Positions 1-8,627 of a DNA stretch of 64,000 bases are shown here, one piece after another (position 1 is the stretch's first letter; each line of letters starts with the position of its first letter). The stretch is from Geobacillus thermoleovorans. Its GTDB lineage: Bacteria > Bacillota > Bacilli > Bacillales > Anoxybacillaceae. The position numbers and the translations under genes were made by a program. Below the pieces are notes generated by a model. The model searched no databases and was not told where the DNA came from. It worked only from the letters and a program-made list of their open reading frames with translations. The stretch spans positions 137,001-201,000 of the forward strand of contig NZ_CP014335.1 of NCBI RefSeq assembly GCF_001610955.1, read 5' to 3'.

Positions 1-1975
<1,975 letters not shown>

Positions 1976-2330
1976 TAGCAAGAAAAGTGGAGGCCGCCCG
2001 CTTATCGGCGAGGTGCGCTGGAGGGCCTGCGAGGAGGCTCGAACCAAGCGAAGCTTGGTTCTGCGTGGGTGGTGCCACAGGAGCGTATGCAATGTGTCGC
2101 CGCCGCAGCAGGACCGAAGCGTCGCGAGCCGATGGCGGCCGGAACTAGACAGCGAAAAGCGCAGGCGAGCGGGTCGCCGCGACGGGCAAATGTTCTTCGC
2201 CTGCAGGGATGTTCACATCCCGAAGGCGAAGGTTATTTGACCCCGAGCGGCGGCGAGCCGGAGCTGGACAATGCGAAAAGCGCAGGCGAGCGGCTTCTTC
2301 CAACGGTTATCTAGTTTTGAAGGAATGAAC
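1976..2330 (+). other. Long 23S-5S internal transcribed spacer with direct repeats and hairpins
   Basis: The 23S-5S gap is over 400 bp, whereas Bacillus spacers are usually near or below 100 bp. It holds an imperfect direct repeat of about 47 bp (2126-2172 and 2245-2293; shared core GCGAAAAGCGCAGGCGAGCG). It also holds a perfect hairpin AACCAAGC/GCTTGGTT (2042-2060) and a larger one with arms CTTCGCCT/AGGCGAAG (about 2195-2232). No protein gene is credible. Likely roles are rRNA processing or recombination between rrn operons; neither is shown by the sequence. Confidence 0.7.
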
Positions 2331-2336
2331 ATCCTG

Positions 2337-2364
2337 TTGACAAATCCAACAGGATGGATATAAT
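2337..2364 (+). promoter_or_regulatory. Consensus sigma-A promoter between 23S and 5S rRNA
   Basis: A perfect -35 TTGACA (2337-2342) and perfect -10 TATAAT (2359-2364) are separated by 16 bp, which places a start about 17 bp before 5S. The -35 sits inside a 9-bp inverted repeat ATCCTGTTG/CAACAGGAT (2331-2339 and 2347-2355). It could transcribe 5S and the following tRNA cluster independently of 16S-23S. The inverted repeat could be an operator or a processing hairpin. Confidence 0.7.
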
Positions 2365-2388
2365 AATTACTGTCCAAGATGATAACCA

Positions 2389-2510
<122 letters not shown>

Positions 2511-2521
2511 TGTTTCATTAT

Positions 2522-2664
2522 TCTGCAATAGTTCAGCGACAAGCTTCACATCTTCGAATTCGCTACGAGTTGCCTCGACGCATCTCGCTTCCTTGAATTA
2601 GCTGGCAGAGGAAGAGGCAACGAGCACATTGGGAAGATGTGCATGACATATAGTTATTCATCAT
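2522..2664 (+). repeat. tRNA-Asn 5'-end duplicate fused to a structured core repeat
   Basis: The first 17 nt copy the start of the next tRNA-Asn with two C-to-T changes (TCTGCAATAGTTCAGCG against TCCGCAATAGCTCAGCG). They run into a core related to the tRNA-Lys array at 3122-3807, sharing GAGTTGCCTCGACGCA and CAGAGGAAGAGGCA. GTTGCCTC pairs with GAGGCAAC over 8 bp. The sequence just before the duplicate (TTCATTAT) also resembles that before the real gene (TTCATCAT), so the duplication begins slightly upstream of the tRNA. It cannot make a tRNA, since everything after the D-arm start is missing. Confidence 0.8.
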
Positions 2665-2739
2665 TCCGCAATAGCTCAGCGGTAGAGCAACCGGCTGTTA
2701 ACCGGTAGGTCGTAGGTTCGAATCCTACTTGCGGAGCCA
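2665..2739 (+). tRNA. tRNA-Asn (anticodon GTT)
   Basis: Cloverleaf sequence with acceptor TCCGCAA, anticodon loop CTGTTAA giving GTT, a T-arm GGTTCGAATCC and an encoded CCA. First tRNA of the cluster, preceded by a partial copy of its own 5' end. Confidence 0.97.
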
Positions 2740-2746
2740 TTTTTAC

Positions 2747-2822
2747 GCTTCCATAGCTCAGTAGGTAGAGCACTTCCATGGTAAGGAAGAGGTCACCGGT
2801 TCGAGCCCGGTTGGAAGCTCCA
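2747..2822 (+). tRNA. tRNA-Thr (anticodon GGT)
   Basis: Acceptor GCTTCCA pairs with TGGAAGC, the anticodon stem is CTTCC/GGAAG with loop ATGGTAA giving GGT, and CCA is encoded. It lies 7 bp after tRNA-Asn, so co-transcription is likely. Confidence 0.96.
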
Positions 2823-2832
2823 TTTATTTTCC

Positions 2833-2904
2833 GGCCCGTTGGTCAAGTGGTTAAGACACCGCCCTTTCACGGCGGTAACACGGGTTCGAATCCCGTACGG
2901 GTCA
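2833..2904 (+). tRNA. tRNA-Glu (anticodon TTC)
   Basis: Acceptor GGCCCGT pairs with ACGGGTC, the anticodon stem is CCGCC/GGCGG, and loop CTTTCAC gives TTC. Discriminator A is at 2904. CCA is not encoded directly (CTCCA follows), so the CCA-adding enzyme would be needed. Confidence 0.95.
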
Positions 2905-2907
2905 CTC

Positions 2908-2949
2908 CATTTCGGCCAGTCGTCCTTTCAAGGATGATTGGCCGAAATG
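2908..2949 (+). other. 20-bp inverted repeat in the tRNA-Glu/tRNA-Gln spacer
   Basis: Arms of 20 nt beginning CATTTCGGCCA and ending TGGCCGAAATG are separated by 2 nt, with two G-T wobbles and otherwise perfect. The hairpin starts 3 nt after tRNA-Glu and has no T-run, so it is not a standard terminator. It may guide processing or be left from an insertion. The rest of the spacer to 3018 holds a TATAAT (2979-2984) without a convincing -35. Confidence 0.6.
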
Positions 2950-3018
2950 AAAAGTGTATACTTCCCTGATTGCTGAGATATAATAGCAATTGAATACAGC
3001 GTTTCTTTCTCATCGCGT

Positions 3019-3093
3019 TGGGCTATAGCCAAGCGGTAAGGCAACGGACTTTGACTCCGTGATGCGCTGGTTCGAATCCAGCTAGCCCAGCCA
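3019..3093 (+). tRNA. tRNA-Gln (anticodon TTG)
   Basis: Acceptor TGGGCTA pairs with TAGCCCA, the anticodon loop CTTTGAC gives TTG, discriminator is G and CCA is encoded. It is followed by the tRNA-Lys-derived repeat array. Confidence 0.96.
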
Positions 3094-3121
3094 TTATTTT
3101 TTTGTACATAAAAATGGTCAT

Positions 3122-3807
3122 GAGCCATTAGCTCAGCAACGAGCGCTGCATCTTCGGATTTGCTTCGAGTTGCCTCGACGCACTAGGCATCTGTGAAACA
3201 GCTGGGAGAGGAAGAGGCAGGTAGAGTGAAACGAAGCTGTAGAGTGTTATCCTAACCATGAGCCATTAGCTCAGTAGGTAGAGCAACGAGCGAAGCATCT
3301 TCGGATTTGCTTCGAGTTGTCCCGACGCATCCAACATCTTCGAATATGCTAGCAGAGGAAGGGGCATCGTTCATTGTGAGTGTATACTTGACTATGAGCC
3401 ATTAGCTCAGTAACGAGCGCTGCATCTTCGGATTTGCTTCGAGTTGCCTCGACGCACTAGGCATCTGTGAAACAGCTGGGAGAGGAAGAGGCAGGTAGAG
3501 TGAAACGAAGCTGTAGAGTGTTATCCTAACCATGAGCCATTAGCTCAGTAGGTAGAGCAACGAGCGAAGCATCTTCGGATTTGCTTCGAGTTGTCCCGAC
3601 GCATCCTGCATCTTCGAATATGCTAGCAGAGGAAGGGGCATCGTTCATTGTGAGTGTATACTTGACTATGAGCCATTAGCTCAGTAACGAGCGCTGCATC
3701 TTCGGATTTGCTTCGAGTTGCCTCGACGCACTAGGCATCTGTGAAACAGCTGGGAGAGGAAGAGGCAGGTAGAGTGAAACGAAGCTGTAGAGTGTTATCC
3801 TAACCAT
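3122..3807 (+). repeat. Tandem array of five truncated tRNA-Lys 5' ends joined to a structured core (A-B-A-B-A)
   Basis: Five units run head to tail into the intact tRNA-Lys at 3808: A 3122-3259, B 3260-3395, A 3396-3533, B 3534-3669, A 3670-3807. A units are 138 bp and B units 136 bp, so the A+B period is exactly 274 bp. Each begins GAGCCATTAGCTCAG, the first 15 nt of tRNA-Lys; B units keep 26 nt (through GTAGGTAGAGCA). Then comes a core starting ACGAGCG with a hairpin capped by C(TTCG)G and a stem TGCCTC/GAGGCA in A or TGTCCC/GGGGCA in B. Copies of one type are nearly identical, so the last amplification is recent. None encodes an anticodon arm. Confidence 0.9.
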
Positions 3808-3883
3808 GAGCCATTAGCTCAGTAGGTAGAGCATCTGACTTTTAATCAGAGGGTCGGAGGTTCGAGTCCTCCATGGCTCACCA
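3808..3883 (+). tRNA. tRNA-Lys (anticodon TTT)
   Basis: Intact cloverleaf with acceptor GAGCCAT pairing with ATGGCTC, anticodon stem TCTGA/TCAGA, loop CTTTTAA giving TTT, and encoded CCA. Its first 15 to 26 nt are repeated five times immediately upstream. Confidence 0.97.
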
Positions 3884-3887
3884 TAGC

Positions 3888-3959
3888 GCGGAAGTAGTTC
3901 AGTGGTAGAACACCACCTTGCCAAGGTGGGGGTCGCGGGTTCGAGTCCCGTCTTCCGCT
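3888..3959 (+). tRNA. tRNA-Gly (anticodon GCC)
   Basis: Acceptor GCGGAAG pairs with CTTCCGC, stem CACCT/AGGTG flanks loop TGCCA giving anticodon GCC, and the discriminator is T at 3959. CCA is not encoded. Confidence 0.95.
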
Positions 3960-3964
3960 TGGGC

Positions 3965-4037
3965 GGGGCCTTAGCTCAGCTGGGAGAGTGCCTGCTTTGC
4001 ACGCAGGAGGTCATCGGTTCGATCCCGATAGGCTCCA
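3965..4037 (+). tRNA. tRNA-Ala (anticodon TGC)
   Basis: Acceptor GGGGCCT pairs with AGGCTCC (one G-T), stem CCTGC/GCAGG with loop TTTGCAC gives TGC. Discriminator A is followed by TCA, so CCA is not encoded. It is the last tRNA before the operon terminator. Confidence 0.95.
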
Positions 4038-4039
4038 TC

Positions 4040-4085
4040 AAGAGCAGACTGCTTGACAACCACAAGCAGCCTGCTCTTTTTTGTT
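4040..4085 (+). terminator. Rho-independent terminator of the rRNA/tRNA operon
   Basis: Long stem AAGAGCAG.CTGCTTG / CAAGCAG.CTGCTCTT followed by six T residues, directly after tRNA-Ala. Confidence 0.9.
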
Positions 4086-4117
4086 ATATCGGTATAAATA
4101 TTCAAAATTTTGTCAAG

Positions 4118-4147
4118 TTGAGTCATCCCCTTTCTTTCCTCTACAAT
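4118..4147 (+). promoter_or_regulatory. Probable rocF promoter
   Basis: TTGAGT (4118-4123), 18 bp, TACAAT (4142-4147), about 39 bp before the arginase start. An AT-rich TATAAATATTCAA at about 4093-4105 resembles an ArgR/AhrC half-operator; that reading is a guess from the arginine context. Confidence 0.45.
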
Positions 4148-4185
4148 AAAGACGTAACAGGAACCGGAAAGGAGTGGGAGACAGC

Positions 4186-5085
4186 ATGAAGCCAATTTCA
4201 ATTATCGGGGTTCCGATGGATTTAGGGCAGACACGCCGCGGCGTTGATATGGGGCCGAGCGCAATGCGTTATGCAGGCATCATCGAACGTCTGGAACGTC
4301 TTCATTACGATATTGAAGATTTGGGAGATATTCCGATTGGGAAAGCAGAGCGGTTGCACGAGCAAGGAGATTCACGGTTGCGCAATTTGAAAGCGGTTGC
4401 GGAGGCGAATGAGAAACTCGCGACGGCGGTTGACCAAGTCGTTCAGCGGGGGCGCTTCCCACTTGTGTTAGGCGGCGACCATAGTATCGCCATTGGCACG
4501 ATCGCCGGGGTGGCGAAACATTATGAGCGGCTTGGAGTGATCTGGTATGACGCGCACGGCGACGTCAACACCGAGGAAACGTCGCCGTCTGGAAACATTC
4601 ATGGCATGCCGCTGGCGGCGAGCCTCGGGTTTGGCCATCCGGCGCTGACGCAAATCGGCGGATACAGCCCCAAAATCAAGCCGGAACATGTCGTGTTGAT
4701 TGGCGTCCGTTCCCTTGATGAAGGGGAGAAGAAGTTTATTCGCGAAAAAGGAATCAAAATTTACACGATGCATGAGGTTGATCGGCTCGGAATGACAAGG
4801 GTGATGGAAGAAACGATCACCTATTTAAAAGAACGAACGGATGGCGTTCATTTGTCGCTTGACTTGGATGGCCTTGACCCAAGCGACGCACCGGGAGTCG
4901 GAACGCCTGTCATTGGAGGATTGACATACCGCGAAAGCCATTTGGCGATGGAGATGCTGGCCGAAGCACAAATCATCACTTCAGCGGAATTTGTCGAAGT
5001 GAACCCGATCTTGGATGAGCGGAACAAAACAGCATCAGTTGCTGTAGCGCTGATGGGGTCGTTGTTTGGTGAAAAACTCATTTAA
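4186..5085 (+). CDS. rocF: Arginase
   Basis: Cytoplasmic Mn-dependent hydrolase that converts arginine to ornithine and urea, the first step of the arginase route. The 299-residue product has the ureohydrolase motifs GGDHSIA (His99), DAHGD (residues 122-126) and DLDGLDP (Asp226, Asp228), which supply the binuclear metal ligands known from the thermophilic Bacillus caldovelox enzyme. Nearly the whole sequence resembles that protein as I remember it. ATG 4186 is preferred over an in-frame GTG at 4174 because AAAGGAG lies 11 nt upstream of the ATG and the family begins MKPIS. The gene has its own promoter and terminator; the other roc genes are 17 kb away. Confidence 0.97.
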   Translation: MKPISIIGVPMDLGQTRRGVDMGPSAMRYAGIIERLERLHYDIEDLGDIPIGKAERLHEQGDSRLRNLKAVAEANEKLATAVDQVVQRGRFPLVLGGDHSIAIGTIAGVAKHYERLGVIWYDAHGDVNTEETSPSGNIHGMPLAASLGFGHPALTQIGGYSPKIKPEHVVLIGVRSLDEGEKKFIREKGIKIYTMHEVDRLGMTRVMEETITYLKERTDGVHLSLDLDGLDPSDAPGVGTPVIGGLTYRESHLAMEMLAEAQIITSAEFVEVNPILDERNKTASVAVALMGSLFGEKLI

Positions 5086-5154
5086 TGCATGTGGGCAAAG
5101 AGGGTTGGTTGCGGGATTCACGGATATGATGATGATTTGTTCCCGCTGTTTGTG

Positions 5155-5193
5155 AAAGAGGGGCTGCCATTTGTTTGGCGTCCCCTCTTTTTC
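5155..5193 (+). terminator. Terminator after rocF
   Basis: AAAGAGGGG/CCCCTCTTT stem with an 18-nt loop and a T-run, about 70 bp after the arginase stop. Confidence 0.8.
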
Positions 5194-5221
5194 AGTTGTA
5201 TGATACAATAAATATGTTGCA

Positions 5222-5248
5222 TGAAACTTTTCTTGATCGAGCGCCGTA
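5222..5248 (+). promoter_or_regulatory. ECF (sigma-W type) autoregulatory promoter of sigW
   Basis: TGAAAC (5222-5227), 17 bp, CGTA (5245-5248). These are the known sigma-W hexamers, placed 38 bp before the sigW start. Autoregulation through this kind of promoter is established in B. subtilis. Confidence 0.8.
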
Positions 5249-5285
5249 ATATACAGTAAGCCGTGAGGCGGGGGTATTGTATTTT

Positions 5286-5849
5286 ATGGATCTATTTATT
5301 AAAAAGAGAATTAAGGCGATCCAAAAAGGGGATCAAAACGCATACGCGGATCTTGTCGATTTGTATAAGGACAAGATTTACCGCCTTTGCTATCGAATGC
5401 TTGGCAATCGGCATGAGGCGGAAGATGCGGCGCAGGAGGCGTTCATCCGCGCCTACATCCATATTGATACGTACAATCCAGAAATGAAGTTTTCCACTTG
5501 GCTGTACCGGATCGCGACGAACTTGACGATCGATAAATTGCGGAAACGGAAGCCGGACGTGTATTTAGATGAAGAGGTCGGAGGCACGGACGGGTTGACG
5601 ATGCAGGCTCAGCTTCCTTCCCGCGAAGCATCCCCGGAGGAGGCAGTGGAAAGCCTGGAGCTGCAAGAGACGGTGCAGCGAGCGATTGAGCAGTTGCCAG
5701 AAAAGTATCGAAGCGTGATCGTGTTGAAATATATGGAAGATTTGTCCTTGCAAGAAATCAGCGAGATTTTAGGGTTGCCGGTCGGCACGGTGAAAACGCG
5801 GCTGCATCGCGGCCGCGAAGCGTTGCGCAGGCAATTGGGTCATTTATAA
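5286..5849 (+). CDS. sigW: ECF RNA polymerase sigma factor SigW
   Basis: 187-residue extracytoplasmic-function sigma factor that directs the envelope-stress and antibiotic-stress regulon. Region 2 (about residues 10-90; LYKDKIYRLCYRMLGN, then FSTWLYRIATNLTID) and region 4 (about 130-185; LPEKYRSVIVLKYMEDLSL, PVGTVKTRLHRGREAL) match B. subtilis SigW. ATG 5286 is chosen over TTG 5277 because the GAGGCGGGGG site is properly spaced only for the ATG. The gene is followed 14 bp later by its anti-sigma factor and preceded by a matching promoter. Confidence 0.96.
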   Translation: MDLFIKKRIKAIQKGDQNAYADLVDLYKDKIYRLCYRMLGNRHEAEDAAQEAFIRAYIHIDTYNPEMKFSTWLYRIATNLTIDKLRKRKPDVYLDEEVGGTDGLTMQAQLPSREASPEEAVESLELQETVQRAIEQLPEKYRSVIVLKYMEDLSLQEISEILGLPVGTVKTRLHRGREALRRQLGHL

Positions 5850-5863
5850 GAGGGTGGGAGACT

Positions 5864-6475
5864 ATGGAATGTCCGAAAGAAATCGTGTTGCTCATGCACA
5901 GCTATTTTGATGGAGATCTCCAGCCAGAAGGAGAGCAGCAGCTGAAAGAACATTTGCGTTCGTGCGCTGCGTGCGCTGCCCATTTTCACGAGCTGAAAAA
6001 GACGGTTGCTTTCCTCCAATATGCCGCCCACGTTGCGGCGCCGCCGTCGTTTGCAGCCAAGGTTATGGAGGCGATGCCGAAAGAGAGAAAGACCGCGCGG
6101 CTGCGCCGCTTCCTGCATCGCCACCCGCTGCTTACGGCTGCCTCGTTGTTTTTAGCGCTCACTTTAGGCAGCTTAGCTTCTTCATGGGGGGAAAGAGGCG
6201 CGTTTTCCGTCTCAGCTGATGAACATGTCATCATCCGCGATCATACTGTCATCGTGCCGAAAGGAGAAACGGTCAAAGGGGATATTGTCGTCCGCAATGG
6301 CTCGATTCGGATTGAAGGAACGGTTGATGGGGACGTGACTGTGATCCATGGAAAGAAATATATGGCGTCCGCCGGGCAAGTGACAGGGGAAGTGGAGGAA
6401 ATTAATCAAGTGTTTGAATGGATTTGGTATAATATTAAAGAAAGGTTCAATCGTGCGCTCCAATCGATTGAATGA
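5864..6475 (+). CDS. rsiW: Anti-sigma-W factor RsiW
   Basis: 203-residue single-pass membrane protein that holds SigW inactive until cleaved by PrsW, RasP and ClpXP. The N-terminal zinc anti-sigma motif His30-x3-Cys34-x2-Cys37 is intact, with Cys3 also present. The membrane segment lies at about residues 85-106. The extracytoplasmic part contains hexapeptide-like repeats (VKGDIVVRNGSIRIEGTVDG) as in polymer-forming cytoskeletal proteins; this bactofilin-like stretch may sense wall damage, which is inference. It directly follows sigW. Confidence 0.94.
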   Translation: MECPKEIVLLMHSYFDGDLQPEGEQQLKEHLRSCAACAAHFHELKKTVAFLQYAAHVAAPPSFAAKVMEAMPKERKTARLRRFLHRHPLLTAASLFLALTLGSLASSWGERGAFSVSADEHVIIRDHTVIVPKGETVKGDIVVRNGSIRIEGTVDGDVTVIHGKKYMASAGQVTGEVEEINQVFEWIWYNIKERFNRALQSIE

Positions 6476-6547
6476 TGGCAGCCATCGTTCGATGGCTTTT
6501 TCCGTGGCCATCAACAGATTGGAATTAGAGATAAAGGAAGTGTGAAG

Positions 6548-7369
6548 ATGTCCTTCGGAGAGCTCCCCATCGTGTCATATTTGTTAAAAGTGGTTGATAT
6601 CCTTGTCGTTTGGTATGTGATTTACAAGTTGATCATGATGATTCGCGGGACGAAGGCCATTCAGCTGTTAAAAGGCATTTTTTTAATTATTTTGGTTCGT
6701 TTCGTGAGCAATTATCTCGGTTTGACAACGCTGCAATGGCTGATGGATCAGGCGATCATTTGGGGATTTCTCGCGATCATCATCATTTTTCAACCAGAAT
6801 TGCGGCGCGCCCTTGAGCAGCTCGGCCGCGGACGGCTGTTCACCCGCAATACGGTCAATGAAGATGAAGAGCGGATGCGAATGGTGGAAGCCATTGTAAA
6901 AGCGACCGAGTATATGGCGAAGCGACGCATCGGCGCGCTGATTTCCATTGAGCGGGAAACCGGAATGAACGATTATGTCGAAACCGGCATTATGTTAAAC
7001 GCTCATGTATCGCCTGAACTGCTCATTAATATTTTCATTCCGAACACGCCGCTTCATGATGGGGCGGTCATTATTCAAAAAAACCAAATCGCTGCGGCGG
7101 CCTGTTATTTACCATTATCGGAAAGTCCATTTATTTCGAAAGAGCTCGGAACACGCCATCGGGCGGCGCTCGGCATCAGCGAAGTGACTGACAGCGTCAC
7201 CGTCGTCGTGTCGGAGGAGACGGGAGCGGTATCGTTGACGAAAAACGGCGAGCTGTACCGCGATTTAACGATCGATGAGTTTCGGGAGCTGTTGACCGGC
7301 GAACTTGCTCCAGCGACGAAGGCGCCCGCTTCTTCCCGTTGGCAATGGAGGGGGAAGAAACATGGATAA
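6548..7369 (+). CDS. cdaA: Diadenylate cyclase CdaA
   Basis: Membrane-bound enzyme making c-di-AMP from two ATP, the signal that controls potassium and osmolyte balance. The 273-residue product, the usual length, has three N-terminal membrane segments (about residues 8-32, 38-58, 66-82) and a DAC domain with D171-G-A and R203-H-R motifs. ATG 6548 is favoured over GTG 6542 by the spacing to AAGGAAG. The next gene, cdaR, overlaps by 8 nt, and glmM follows, giving the conserved cdaA-cdaR-glmM module in which CdaR and GlmM modulate CdaA. Confidence 0.97.
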   Translation: MSFGELPIVSYLLKVVDILVVWYVIYKLIMMIRGTKAIQLLKGIFLIILVRFVSNYLGLTTLQWLMDQAIIWGFLAIIIIFQPELRRALEQLGRGRLFTRNTVNEDEERMRMVEAIVKATEYMAKRRIGALISIERETGMNDYVETGIMLNAHVSPELLINIFIPNTPLHDGAVIIQKNQIAAAACYLPLSESPFISKELGTRHRAALGISEVTDSVTVVVSEETGAVSLTKNGELYRDLTIDEFRELLTGELAPATKAPASSRWQWRGKKHG

Positions 7370-8600
7370 GTTGATGGACCATCCTTGGTTTATTCGCGTT
7401 GTCTCCTTATTGCTGGCGATTATGCTGTATATGTCGGCCAATGTCGGGGCGAAAACCGGTGAGACGCGCAACACGTTTGGCCAGGAAGATACGGAAACGT
7501 TGATCGATATTCCGGTGGTCGCTTACTATGATGAAGACAACTTGGTCGTATCTGGCGTCCCGAAATACGTGAACGTTACGCTCCAAGGGCCGGCCAGCAT
7601 TGTCAAGCCGACGGCTCTGCAGCGAAATTTCGAGGTGTATGTCGATTTAACGGAATTGCCGTTAGGGACATACACGGTGCCGATCAAATACAGGGACATC
7701 TCCGACAAGTTGAAAGTGACGATTCAGCCTTCCTCGGCCAAAGTGACGATTCGTGAAAAAGTGTCGAAACGGTTTCCTGTCGGTGTTGAATTTTTCAATC
7801 GAAACAAAATGCCGGATGGCTATTCCGTTGGAGAACCGACTGTGAAACCAGTTGCTGTGACGATTACTGGAGCGAAGGAACTAATCGACGAGATTGCGTT
7901 TGTCAAAGCCATCGTCGACTTAGATGGGGCGACGGAAACGCTGACGAGAGAAGCGCGCGTTCGGGTGTACGATCGACGGGGAAATGAGTTGGATATTGAG
8001 CCAGAGCCATCGTCGGTGGAAGTAACCGTGCCGGTGAAAAGCCCGAGCAAGACGGTGTCGGTTCAAGTGCGAACAACTGGGGAGTTGCCGGATGGTGTGC
8101 ATCTTGTCAGCATCACGCCGGAGCCGGATCGAGTGACGATTTATGGACCGAAGGAAGTGTTGAACCATATTGACAAGCTGGAAGGATTGACAGTTGATTT
8201 GGACGACATTACCGACGATGCGACGGTAGAACTTGACGCTCCGCTCCCTGATGGAGCAAAAAACGTCGATCCAGACAAAATCAAGGTGCATATTGATGTG
8301 GAAAAAGACGTCACGCAAACGTGGAAAGACGTGCCGATCGCCGTCGTCGGCTTGCCGGATTCATACAAAGCTGAATTTGTCAAACCGCTTGAAGGCAAAA
8401 TTACGGTCCGCCTTGTCGGTCCGCCCGATGTCGTCCATGGATTGACGAAAGATGATGTCCGCTTGTATGTCGATGTTAGCGGCCTCGGCATTGGCGAACA
8501 TCAAGTTCCCATTCAATGGAACCACCCTGAACAAGTCCAATGGCAGCCGTCGGCGGAAACGGCGATGGTCCATATTAGCGACAAAGCAACTGCACAATAA
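7362..8600 (+). CDS. cdaR: CdaA regulatory protein CdaR (YbbR repeats)
   Basis: 412-residue protein with one N-terminal membrane anchor (about residues 10-28) followed by extracytoplasmic YbbR-type beta domains, about four repeats (recurring VTLQGP, VTITGA, VTIYGP and VRLVGP strands). In Bacillus and Listeria it binds CdaA and alters c-di-AMP output. Start ATG 7362 lies inside the cdaA end with GGAGGGGAAG upstream. A longer in-frame extension back to 7305 is a shadow of cdaA. Confidence 0.95.
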   Translation: MDKLMDHPWFIRVVSLLLAIMLYMSANVGAKTGETRNTFGQEDTETLIDIPVVAYYDEDNLVVSGVPKYVNVTLQGPASIVKPTALQRNFEVYVDLTELPLGTYTVPIKYRDISDKLKVTIQPSSAKVTIREKVSKRFPVGVEFFNRNKMPDGYSVGEPTVKPVAVTITGAKELIDEIAFVKAIVDLDGATETLTREARVRVYDRRGNELDIEPEPSSVEVTVPVKSPSKTVSVQVRTTGELPDGVHLVSITPEPDRVTIYGPKEVLNHIDKLEGLTVDLDDITDDATVELDAPLPDGAKNVDPDKIKVHIDVEKDVTQTWKDVPIAVVGLPDSYKAEFVKPLEGKITVRLVGPPDVVHGLTKDDVRLYVDVSGLGIGEHQVPIQWNHPEQVQWQPSAETAMVHISDKATAQ

Positions 8601-8627
8601 ACTGCATAGTAAGGAGAGAGTGAACGA

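Noticed and set aside
3122..3807. Tandem repeats read as a CRISPR array
   Set aside because: Units are 136-138 bp, have no unique spacers and start with tRNA sequence.
3122..3807. Extra functional tRNA-Lys genes
   Set aside because: Each copy stops after 15-26 nt; anticodon, variable and T-arms are absent.
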